Below are positions 6,155 to 11,870 of a DNA stretch of 11,870 nucleotides, piece by piece (position 1 is the first letter of the stretch; every line of letters starts with the position of its first letter). Below the pieces are notes generated by a model. It did no database searches, was not told the DNA's origin, and saw only the letters and a list, made by a program, of their open reading frames with translations. The translations under genes and the position numbers were made by a program. Source of the DNA: G025836975 sp049646585 (lineage in GTDB: Bacteria; Pseudomonadota; Gammaproteobacteria; Burkholderiales; Burkholderiaceae_B); assembly GCA_049646585.1 (NCBI GenBank), contig JBARWC010000187.1, positions 1-11,870 on the forward strand, read 5' to 3'.

Positions 6155-7057
6155 TTAGGGTTTTCCGCGATGGCTGGCACCGGCCAGATGCTCGCGCAGC
6201 AGGCGGGCCAGCAGGGGCAGGGACTCGACCGGCTTGCTGATCAGGGTCAACCGCCGGCGCGCCCAGGGCTCGACCAGGGGGCGGGCCACCAGCCCCTCGG
6301 TGCGCAGGAAGGGGTCCACGCTGCCCTTGGGCAAAATCCCGATGCCCAGATTCTGCCCCACCATGCGGCGCAGGCCGTCGAAACTGGTCGCCTGTATGCG
6401 CAGGCGCAGGGGCATGTCCGATTGCTTGGCCGAAGCGACCAGGGTTTCGCACAGCGATGAGCCGCGCGGCAGGGCCACGTGGTCGTATTCCAGGGTTTCC
6501 GAAAAGCGCACGCTGTCCTTGCGCGCCAGGGGGTGGTCCGGGTGCATGATGAGCATGAGCTCATCGATGCGGTACAGGCAGGTGTCCAGCCCTTCCAGCG
6601 GGCGCTGGGGCACGAGTATGCCCAGGTCGGCTTCGCCGCCGGCCACCAGTTTGTGGACGGTTTCGCTGGTGTGCTCTTCCAGGTCTATCTTGACGGTGGG
6701 GTGGATCTTCAGGAAATCGGACAGGTCTTGCGGCAGGAACTGGACGATGGTCGAGGTGTTGGCCACCAGCCTGACCTGCCCTTTGACGCCGTTTGAATAG
6801 TTGCTCATGGCGCTGTCCAAGGCGGCCAGCTCCGCCAGCACGCGGTTGGCATGCTGCAGCAGTTCCATGCCCGCCTGGGTCGGCTTGACGCCGCGGCGGT
6901 GGCGGTAGAACAGGTCGGCACCTATGGATTTTTCAAGCTCGGATATCCGCTTGCTGATGGCCGATGCCACGGTGTATTCCTTCGCCGCGGCCTTGGCGAT
7001 GGATCCCTCTTGGGAAACCGTCACGAATACCTTGAGTGTCTGGATGTCGTATTTCAT
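6155..7057 (-). CDS. LysR-type transcriptional regulator (first of two)
   Basis: The protein has 300 residues, the normal LTTR length. The N-terminal winged helix-turn-helix spans about residues 5-65 (TLKVFVTVSQEGSIAKAAAKEY, ASAISKRISELEKSIGADLFYR, RGVKPTQAG). A linker helix and a periplasmic-binding-protein-like effector domain (about 90-290) follow, with GLDTCLYRIDELMLIMHPDHPLA and GLGIGILP-type segments (NLGIGILPKG) typical of the family. The start is the ATG at 7057-7055, giving the canonical MKYDIQTLKVF; the open frame continues to 7273 without a better start. It lies upstream of, and in the same direction as, the CoA-transferase operon, 177 bases away, and the gap holds dyads placed for an LTTR activator. 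It therefore most likely controls that operon in response to its substrate or CoA ester. It is divergent from the second lysR. Confidence 0.93.
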   Translation of the reverse strand: MKYDIQTLKVFVTVSQEGSIAKAAAKEYTVASAISKRISELEKSIGADLFYRHRRGVKPTQAGMELLQHANRVLAELAALDSAMSNYSNGVKGQVRLVANTSTIVQFLPQDLSDFLKIHPTVKIDLEEHTSETVHKLVAGGEADLGILVPQRPLEGLDTCLYRIDELMLIMHPDHPLARKDSVRFSETLEYDHVALPRGSSLCETLVASAKQSDMPLRLRIQATSFDGLRRMVGQNLGIGILPKGSVDPFLRTEGLVARPLVEPWARRRLTLISKPVESLPLLARLLREHLAGASHRGKP

Positions 7058-7207
7058 GGGCGGAAAAGGGCGGTGGCGGGGATGCCGGCCGGGGCGGCGG
7101 CGATAAAACCCGCGCCTCGGATGTCCGGGATGCGGGTCTGGGTCGATTTTACCGGCCATTGCGATTTGTGCCCCACAGTGGCGACTGGCCCGCCCACGCT
7201 CGGCGGT

Positions 7208-7236
7208 TTTCCACGAAATACGATTTCTGTTAGATT
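7208..7236 (+). promoter_or_regulatory. Candidate promoter of the second lysR with a dyad in its spacer
   Basis: TTTCCA (7208-7213) and TAGATT (7231-7236) are 17 bp apart, each matching 4 of 6 consensus bases, and an extended -10 TG lies at 7228-7229. A dyad GAAAT-ACG-ATTTC (7215-7227) fills the spacer and could be an autoregulatory site. The predicted start is near 7243, leaving a leader of about 80 bases. The rest of the 267-base gap (7058-7324) is GC-rich. For the divergent lysR only a lone TAAAAT on the minus strand (7151-7146) without a good -35 was seen. Confidence 0.4.
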
Positions 7237-7294
7237 GGCTCGTTTGCCATAGACATGCGCCGAGCGCGGCCAAGGGCGCGCCGCCCCCGCCGAG

Positions 7295-7317
7295 CCGGCG
7301 CGCAGTCAGCGCCGGAG
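7295..7317 (+). promoter_or_regulatory. Leader hairpin overlapping the Shine-Dalgarno of the second lysR
   Basis: CCGGCGC (7295-7301) pairs perfectly with GCGCCGG (7309-7315) around a 7-base loop. The last two G of the stem are the first bases of the likely Shine-Dalgarno GGAG (7314-7317), which sits 7 bases before the TTG start. Folding would partly block ribosome entry. This is inference from base pairing only. Confidence 0.4.
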
Positions 7318-7324
7318 CCCTGTT

Positions 7325-8239
7325 TTGGACATAAAGGAACTAAAAAGTTTTTGCATGGTGGTCAAGCTTGGAAGCTTTTCAAAAGCCTCCAAGGCCCTGG
7401 TCCTGGGGCAACCGGCGGTTTCCAAGCACATCCAGCGGCTGGAAGCCGAGCTGGGCCGGCCGCTGCTGGAGCGCGGCGCGCGGCCCCTGAAGCTGACAGC
7501 GGCGGGCAGCAATCTGTACCGCATGGCCGAACCTTTCGTGGAAGGCCTGGCCACCCTGGACAGCCGTTCCTCGCTGGCCATGTCTTCGCCCATTACCGTT
7601 GCCGTCCCGCATGGCTTCATCGGTTATGTGCTGCCTCAGGCTGTGCGCGATTTGCGTGCAAGCGTCCCGGCGGCGCGGATCCGCGTCCTGTCCGGCACCA
7701 AGGAAGAAGTCTTTGAATTGGTCCAGACCGGTGGCGCCGACTTTGCCGTGGCTCCCGATCCGGGGGCGTCGCGCCGCTTCGATTTTGCGCCGCTCTATCC
7801 TTCGGAACGGGTATTGATCACGCCGCGCGATCATCCGCTGCTTGCGCAGGCGCCGGCGTCCTTGCACGATGTCGCCAAATACCCGCTGATCCTGCCCCGG
7901 TTCCAGACGCAGACCCGTGCCTTACTGGAAAGCGAGTTCCGCCGCTTGCAGATTTCCTACGACATTGCCGTCGAGCTGGACAGTATCGAGCTGCTGGAAC
8001 GCTACGTCGAATTGGGCCTGGGCCTGGGAGTCGGCCTGCGCGGCGCGGCCGGCGCGGAGTCCTGGGTGCGCCTGGGCATAGTCAGCCTGGCTCCCTTTCT
8101 GCCTTCCGAGATGATAGGCGTGGTGCGCAGCCGCGCGTTGCCGCTGTCTCAACCCGCTACCTTGCTGATCGCCAAAATCCACGACCTGGCGCGTGCCATC
8201 CCGTCCGCCGGCCCGGCCGTGCGACGCAGCCGCCGCTAG
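7325..8239 (+). CDS. LysR-type transcriptional regulator (second), TTG start
   Basis: The protein has 304 residues. The winged helix-turn-helix spans about residues 3-62 (ELKSFCMVVKLGSFSKASKAL, GQPAVSKHIQRLEAELGRPLLER, LKLTAAG). The effector-binding domain begins around residue 89 (PITVAVPHGFIGYVLPQAV) and includes GADFAVAPD and a GLGLGVGLRG loop. The start is TTG at 7325: it gives the canonical MDIKELKSF opening and has GGAG at a good distance, while no ATG lies nearby in frame. It precedes the amidase operon in the same direction by 199 bases with a terminator between, so it is probably a separate transcript. That operon's promoter has repeated half-sites it could bind. It is divergent from the other lysR, and the two proteins differ clearly in sequence, so they are not a recent duplication. 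Confidence 0.92.
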   Translation: MDIKELKSFCMVVKLGSFSKASKALVLGQPAVSKHIQRLEAELGRPLLERGARPLKLTAAGSNLYRMAEPFVEGLATLDSRSSLAMSSPITVAVPHGFIGYVLPQAVRDLRASVPAARIRVLSGTKEEVFELVQTGGADFAVAPDPGASRRFDFAPLYPSERVLITPRDHPLLAQAPASLHDVAKYPLILPRFQTQTRALLESEFRRLQISYDIAVELDSIELLERYVELGLGLGVGLRGAAGAESWVRLGIVSLAPFLPSEMIGVVRSRALPLSQPATLLIAKIHDLARAIPSAGPAVRRSRR

Positions 8240-8259
8240 CGCGAACCCTTATCCGCCGC

Positions 8260-8279
8260 GGGCCGCAAGGCCTTTTTTT
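8260..8279 (+). terminator. Intrinsic terminator after the second lysR
   Basis: GGCC (8261-8264) and GGCC (8269-8272) enclose a GCAA tetraloop of the stable GNRA type. A G-T pair can extend the stem by one, and seven T follow (8273-8279). It starts 21 bases after the TAG stop. The stem is short but the tetraloop and T-run are good. A second hairpin, CGGGTC/GACCCG (8284-8301), follows without a T-run. Confidence 0.65.
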
Positions 8280-8344
8280 CCGCCGGGTCGTTCCTGACCC
8301 GCAGCGGCGCGAAGGGCTGCGCCACCGCAGGTGGATTCGAGGCG

Positions 8345-8398
8345 ATTCCGGTTTTTTACGATTGGAATATTTATTGACATTTAATTCCAATATGGAAT
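8345..8398 (+). promoter_or_regulatory. Array of four alternating ATTCC/GGAAT half-sites (probable operator)
   Basis: Half-sites are ATTCC at 8345, GGAAT at 8364, ATTCC at 8384 and GGAAT at 8394. The last two form ATTCCA-ATA-TGGAAT (8384-8398), a 15-base dyad containing a T-N11-A pattern. The middle two extend to ATTGGAAT/ATTCCAAT (8361-8368, 8384-8391). Start-to-start steps are 19, 20 and 10 bases, so all lie roughly on one face of the helix. The strong dyad fills the spacer of the amidase promoter, which suits repression, while the upstream copies suit activation or looping. The binder is probably the upstream LysR protein. Confidence 0.6.
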
Positions 8399-8403
8399 AG
8401 TAT
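8374..8403 (+). promoter_or_regulatory. Sigma-70-type promoter of the amidase operon
   Basis: A perfect consensus -35 TTGACA (8374-8379) is followed after 18 bp by TAGTAT (8398-8403, 4 of 6). An overlapping AATAGT at 16-bp spacing is an alternative -10. The region is AT-rich against a GC-rich background. The predicted start is near 8410, with a leader of about 30 bases and a GAGG Shine-Dalgarno (8423-8426) before the ATG at 8439. Confidence 0.7.
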
Positions 8404-8438
8404 GGGCTTGATATCCACTTCCGAGGTCGAGTCTTGCC

Positions 8439-9842
8439 ATGGCTGATCCCGCTAGTCTTTCGCTTGTTGACGCCGCGGCCCTGCTGCGCACGAAAATATT
8501 GTCGCCGGTGGAATACGCTCATGCCTGCCTGGATCGCATCCACCGCTACGATGCGGGCCTGAATGCCTTCATCAGCACGGATGACGAAGGCGCGCTGCAA
8601 GCCGCACGGGCAGCCGAAAGCGAAATCGGCCGGGGAAACTGGCGCGGCCCATTGCACGGCGTGCCGATTGCGCTGAAAGACCTGTTCGACATCGCCGGGC
8701 AGCGCACCTCGGCGCATTCCAAGCTGCGCATGGACCACGTCGCAAGCACCGATGCCGCCGTGGTGAGCAAGCTGCGCGCGGCGGGCGCCGTCATCATCGG
8801 CAAGACATCCCTGCATGAATTCGCAACGGGTGGGCCGTCCTTCGATTTGCCGTGGCCGCCCGCCCGCAATCCCTGGAAGCCCAGCCATCACCCCGGGGGC
8901 TCGTCCAGTGGCTCCGGCGTGGCGGTGGCGGCGGGCTTCGTTCCCGTGGCCATAGGCACCGATACGGGCGGGTCGGTGCGCAACCCCGCCACCGCTTGCG
9001 GCATCAGCGGCATGAAGCCCACTTATGGCGCCATCAGCCGGGCCGGCTGCTTTCCCCTGGCGTTCTCGCTGGATCATGTGGGGCCTCTGTCCCGCAACGT
9101 CCGGGACAACGCCTTGGTGCTGGAGGCGCTGCTGGGGCGCGATCCCGCCGATCCGTCCAGCGTCGATCATCCGGCGCCCGGGCTCAGCGCCGCACTGGAC
9201 GGCGGCGTCAAGGGCTTGCGCATTGGCGTCATCGACGAATTCGGCGCCCAGGCCAATCCGGAAATCCAGGATGCCTTTGCACTAGCCTGCCAGGTGTTGC
9301 GGCAATCTGGCGCCGAGCTGGTGTCTTTGCGCCTTCCGCCCCTGGACGACTATGTGGGTTGCGGCCGCCTGATCCTTCAGGCCGAGGCCTTTGCCGTGCA
9401 CGAATCCTGGCTGCGCGCCCGCATCGGCGACTACGGCCAGCGCGGGCGCACCCGCCTGCTGCCCGGCGCCTTCCTTGGCGCCGCCGACTACATCCATGCC
9501 CAGCAACTGCGCACCGTTCTGGTTCGGGAATTCGCTGCGGCCATGGCTGGCGTCGATGCGGCGGTGTGCATATCCAGCCTGGAACTGCCCTGCGCCATCG
9601 ACGACGAAGCCGAGGTCGACAGAACCTACGATCGCCAGGCGCGCACGCCCTTCAACCTGACCGGAACGCCCGCCATTTCGATACCCATGGGGTTTTCGCG
9701 TAGCGGCTTGCCCATCGGCCTGCAGGTGCTGGGCAAGGCCTTCGACGAGGCCATGGTGTACCGGGTGGCCCAGGCATACGAAGCCGCCACCGACTGGCAC
9801 CTGCGCCGCCCCGACCTGGATGCCGTATTGCCGGCCGCGTAA
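8439..9842 (+). CDS. Amidase-signature family hydrolase
   Basis: The protein has 467 residues, typical of the family. The full Ser-cisSer-Lys triad is visible: Lys80 (GVPIALKD), cis-Ser155 (HPGGSSSGSGVAVAAG) and nucleophile Ser179 (IGTDTGGSVRNPA). The 24-residue Ser-Ser spacing matches GatA and other characterised members. Further family landmarks are GKTSLHEFATGG, KPTYGAISRAGCFPLAFSLDHVGPLSRNV and the C-terminal FNLTGTPAISIPMGFSRSGLPIGLQVLG. It should be a cytosolic C-N hydrolase of an amide, ureide or carbamate-type bond. It is unlikely to be the tRNA amidotransferase subunit GatA, because gatB and gatC are absent and it heads a catabolic operon. The ATG at 8439 is supported by GAGG upstream and by the MADPASLSLVDAAALL opening. 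It lies 76 bases before the deacetylase-like gene with no terminator between. The substrate is unknown. Confidence 0.93.
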   Translation: MADPASLSLVDAAALLRTKILSPVEYAHACLDRIHRYDAGLNAFISTDDEGALQAARAAESEIGRGNWRGPLHGVPIALKDLFDIAGQRTSAHSKLRMDHVASTDAAVVSKLRAAGAVIIGKTSLHEFATGGPSFDLPWPPARNPWKPSHHPGGSSSGSGVAVAAGFVPVAIGTDTGGSVRNPATACGISGMKPTYGAISRAGCFPLAFSLDHVGPLSRNVRDNALVLEALLGRDPADPSSVDHPAPGLSAALDGGVKGLRIGVIDEFGAQANPEIQDAFALACQVLRQSGAELVSLRLPPLDDYVGCGRLILQAEAFAVHESWLRARIGDYGQRGRTRLLPGAFLGAADYIHAQQLRTVLVREFAAAMAGVDAAVCISSLELPCAIDDEAEVDRTYDRQARTPFNLTGTPAISIPMGFSRSGLPIGLQVLGKAFDEAMVYRVAQAYEAATDWHLRRPDLDAVLPAA

Positions 9843-9918
9843 GCGGGTCCCGCGCATTGGCCGCTACGAATCGCGTTTATCGGTTTCAAGATTGTTGCTT
9901 CTAAAAAGAGAGTTCCCC

Positions 9919-10794
9919 ATGCATCCACGCCAGCGTATCGAATACAGCTCCCCCCTTCACAGGCCCGCCCTGAAGACCGATGACGGCACCAGGCTGATCA
10001 TCTGGCCGGTGGTCAACATCGAAGAATGGGAAATCGAAAGGCCCATGCCGCGCCATGCCTCGCCGCCTCCGGGCGGCATCTCCGCCGACGTGCCCGACAT
10101 GCCTAATTGGACCTGGCACGAATACGGCATGCGCGTTGGCTTCTGGCGCCTGCTGGACGCCTTCCAGAAACGCGGGATACGGCCCACCATGTCCATCAAC
10201 GCCAAAGTGTGCGAGACCAATCCGGTGGTGGCGGGGGCGGCGCGCGACGCGGGATGGGAGTTCATGGCCCACTGCTATGTGCAGATGTCCATCCACAAGG
10301 TCCCGGACCAGGCGGCCATGATCGAGCAATCGCTCAGCGAGCTGGAGAAATTCCTTGGGTATCGCCCGCGCGGCTGGCTTGGACCCGGGCGCACCCAAAA
10401 GCTGGACACCCTGGAGCACGTCGCCGCCTCGGGCTGCGACTGGTTCGGCGACTGGATACTCGACGATCAACCCCTATGGGTAAAGACCCAGTCCAAGCCT
10501 TTGGTCTCCATACCCTACACGGTCGAGATCAACGACATCACCGTCATGGTCAGCGGCCAGCACGAATCCGACGCCCTGCTGCGCCGGGCAAGCGATGCGT
10601 TTGAACGCTTGTACGCCGAAAGCGAAGAATCGGTCCGCATCATGGCCTTCGGCGTCCATCCCTATGTGTCGGGCGCCGCGCACCGCATCAAGTATTTCGA
10701 AGAGATGCTGGACCTCTTTGCCAGCCGCGCAGGCGTCGCCTTCTGGAATGGCGACCAGATTTGCGATTGGTTCAAGGCGCAACAGCCGCGTTGA
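9919..10794 (+). CDS. PuuE-like polysaccharide-deacetylase-fold (NodB-type) hydrolase
   Basis: The protein has 291 residues and no signal peptide, so it is cytosolic. The pattern matches the PuuE/allantoinase-like branch of the NodB fold: EYGMRVGFWRLLDAFQKRGIRPTMSINAKVC, GWEFMAHCYVQ with His118, RPRGWLGPGRTQ, DWILDDQPLW with Asp182-Asp183, SIPYTVEINDI and a C-terminal FGVHPYVSG with His247. The classical N-terminal D-D metal motif of true polysaccharide deacetylases is replaced by VVNIEEWEIE, as in metal-independent allantoinase-type members. It therefore probably hydrolyses a small cyclic amide or ureide, or an N-acyl group, rather than a polymer. The ATG at 9919 follows a purine-rich AAAAAGAGAG; an upstream in-frame ATG at 9820 would overlap the amidase gene and add an unconserved basic stretch. 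It lies mid-operon, 59 bases before the Bug gene. True allantoinase activity is uncertain because no other purine-catabolism gene is near. Confidence 0.82.
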   Translation: MHPRQRIEYSSPLHRPALKTDDGTRLIIWPVVNIEEWEIERPMPRHASPPPGGISADVPDMPNWTWHEYGMRVGFWRLLDAFQKRGIRPTMSINAKVCETNPVVAGAARDAGWEFMAHCYVQMSIHKVPDQAAMIEQSLSELEKFLGYRPRGWLGPGRTQKLDTLEHVAASGCDWFGDWILDDQPLWVKTQSKPLVSIPYTVEINDITVMVSGQHESDALLRRASDAFERLYAESEESVRIMAFGVHPYVSGAAHRIKYFEEMLDLFASRAGVAFWNGDQICDWFKAQQPR

Positions 10795-10853
10795 GCCCTC
10801 GGTATTCCAGGCAACCCCACCCGTTTCGCTCACCCACCTCAAGGATACACACC

Positions 10854-11840
10854 ATGAAAGCCTATTTGCATACCATCCTGAAGGGCGCTTGCGCTGTCTC
10901 CATTTCCGTCCTTGCCATCGGCAATGCATACGCCCAGACCTACCCCGACCATCCCATCAATATGATCGTGCCGTTTCCCGCCGGCAGCGCCACCGACACC
11001 GTCGCCCGCCTGATCGGCAGCAAGATGGCCGACAACCTGAAGCAGACGGTGGTCATGGAAAACATACCCGGTGCCAGCGGCACCATTGCCGCCGCCCGCG
11101 CCGCCCGTGCCAAGCCCGATGGCTACACCATCATGATCCACACCACCATCGCGCTGTCGGCCTCGCTGTACAAGAACCTGACCTACGACACGGCAACCGC
11201 TTTCGAACCCATCGGCCTGGTGAATACCGGCCCCTATGTGATCGCGGCCAACGCCAACTACCCCGTCAAGGACGCCAAGGAACTGATCGCCAACTTCAAG
11301 CAGAAGGGCGAGCAGGTCATGCTGTCCAACGCAGGCGTGGGCACCGGTTCGCACCTGTGCGCCATCATGCTGTCGCGCGCGCTCGACGTAAAACCCACGT
11401 TGGTTCCGTACAAGAGCACCAACCTGGCCTTGCAGGACGTCATGGCGGGCCACGTCGACCTGCTTTGCGACCAGACCACCAACGCGTTTCCGCATCTGAA
11501 GGGCGGTAAGATCAAGGCCTATGCCATTACCTCGCCCGAGCGCGATAAAAGCATTCCCGACGTGCCCACCACCCGCGAGCTGGGCATCCCCGAAGTGGAC
11601 ATCTCGGTCTGGCACGGCATCTATGCCCCCAAGGGCACGCCCGCCGAGATCGTCAACAGGCTGAACGCCGCCCTGCAAGTCGCGCTCGGCGACGCCGAAG
11701 TGCAGAAGCGCCTGGATACCATGGGCACCTATCTGTTCCCCGCCGACCAGCGCAGCCCGCAGGCGCACGCCAAGAAGCTGGCCAGCGAGCTTGATCGCTT
11801 CGGCAAACTGGTCAAGGATGCGAATCTGCAATTGAATTGA
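10854..11840 (+). CDS. Bug-family (TctC-like) periplasmic solute-binding protein (second)
   Basis: The protein has 328 residues. A signal peptide with a basic start (MKAYLHTILKG), a hydrophobic core and AYA probably ends at residue 27 before QTYPDHP. Family motifs are present: VPFPAGSATDTVAR (39-52), NIPGASG near residue 70, the second ligand loop NAGVGTGSHL (159-168), VPYKSTNLALQDVMAGHVDL (184-203) and the late KGTPAEIVNRLNAALQ. Its first ligand loop reads AGSATD where the other Bug protein has PGGFTD, so the pockets probably differ. The start has AAGGA 8 bases upstream of the ATG. It follows the deacetylase-like gene by 59 bases and seems to serve the same operon, either supplying the amide/ureide substrate or sensing it. 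No TctA/TctB gene is visible before the window ends 30 bases later. Family certain, ligand unknown. Confidence 0.93.
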   Translation: MKAYLHTILKGACAVSISVLAIGNAYAQTYPDHPINMIVPFPAGSATDTVARLIGSKMADNLKQTVVMENIPGASGTIAAARAARAKPDGYTIMIHTTIALSASLYKNLTYDTATAFEPIGLVNTGPYVIAANANYPVKDAKELIANFKQKGEQVMLSNAGVGTGSHLCAIMLSRALDVKPTLVPYKSTNLALQDVMAGHVDLLCDQTTNAFPHLKGGKIKAYAITSPERDKSIPDVPTTRELGIPEVDISVWHGIYAPKGTPAEIVNRLNAALQVALGDAEVQKRLDTMGTYLFPADQRSPQAHAKKLASELDRFGKLVKDANLQLN

Positions 11841-11870
11841 CGAAGCACCGCGCCGTGGGTGCCTGTGGCT

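Noticed and set aside
8157..9170. 337-residue open frame antisense to the amidase gene and its promoter
   Set aside because: It crosses a well-formed terminator, a promoter and an amidase with a complete catalytic triad. It has low-complexity Arg/Gly/Ala composition and no family signature.
8439..9842. GatA subunit of the tRNA-dependent amidotransferase
   Set aside because: The catalytic motifs are shared by the whole amidase-signature family; gatB and gatC are absent, and the gene sits in a regulated catabolic operon with a Bug protein.
9919..10794. Secreted polysaccharide or peptidoglycan deacetylase
   Set aside because: No signal peptide or membrane anchor is present and the usual D-D metal motif is missing; the sequence pattern follows the cytosolic PuuE-like branch.
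10839..11831. 330-residue open frame antisense to the second Bug gene
   Set aside because: It almost exactly mirrors the Bug gene and has the Gly/Val/His/Gln-rich composition of a complement frame; the sense frame has a signal peptide and conserved motifs.
1..11870. CRISPR array, transposon ends, phage genes or tRNA-linked integration
   Set aside because: No direct-repeat array, transposase-like frame, long terminal inverted repeats or tRNA gene was found on reading through both strands.

Overview
The window is GC-rich, tightly packed chromosomal DNA. It fits a betaproteobacterium of the Alcaligenaceae/Burkholderiales type (Bordetella, Achromobacter, Pusillimonas and relatives). The strongest hint is the pairing of LysR regulators with orphan Bug-type (TctC-like) periplasmic binding proteins and small catabolic operons, an expansion typical of that family. 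The species cannot be fixed from this window. No rRNA, tRNA, CRISPR array, insertion sequence or phage gene was seen.

Region 1 (1-1093, + strand) is the end of a metal/tetrapyrrole uptake operon. It holds the C-terminal tail of a CobN/HmuS-like large chelatase-type protein, a MotA/TolQ/ExbB-family membrane protein and a DUF2149 protein. This trio matches the HmuS-HmuU-HmuV part of haem-acquisition loci first known from Bacteroidetes. Region 2 (1144-2644, + strand) holds three small housekeeping-type genes: an RNA 2',3'-cyclic phosphodiesterase (thpR), a GFA-family zinc protein with all seven cysteines, and a short acidic, probably disordered protein.

Region 3 (2670-7057, - strand) is a catabolic cassette. 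A LysR regulator lies upstream of a class III CoA-transferase, an HMG-CoA-lyase-family enzyme (1-nt overlap with the CoA-transferase) and a secreted Bug protein, and two tandem intrinsic terminators close the operon. The likely scheme is capture of an organic acid in the periplasm, activation to its CoA thioester, and retro-aldol/Claisen-type cleavage. The promoter is close to consensus. A dyad overlaps its -35 box and a 10-bp inverted repeat is centred near -65, which is the classical LysR activator layout.

Region 4 (7325-11840, + strand) mirrors it in the opposite direction. A second LysR regulator (TTG start, Shine-Dalgarno partly inside a predicted hairpin) is followed by its own terminator. 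Then a promoter with a perfect TTGACA -35 drives an amidase-signature hydrolase, a PuuE/polysaccharide-deacetylase-like enzyme and a second Bug protein. The promoter is embedded in four alternating ATTCC/GGAAT half-sites spaced by about 10-bp multiples. This looks like an uncharacterised pathway for an amide- or ureide-type compound. The two regulator genes are back to back, so the locus reads as two diverging capture-and-degrade modules. Neither has TctA/TctB membrane subunits in view.

No gene-free stretch exceeds 300 bases. The longest is 7058-7324, between the divergent lysR genes. All functional assignments come from reading motifs by eye; no database search was run.
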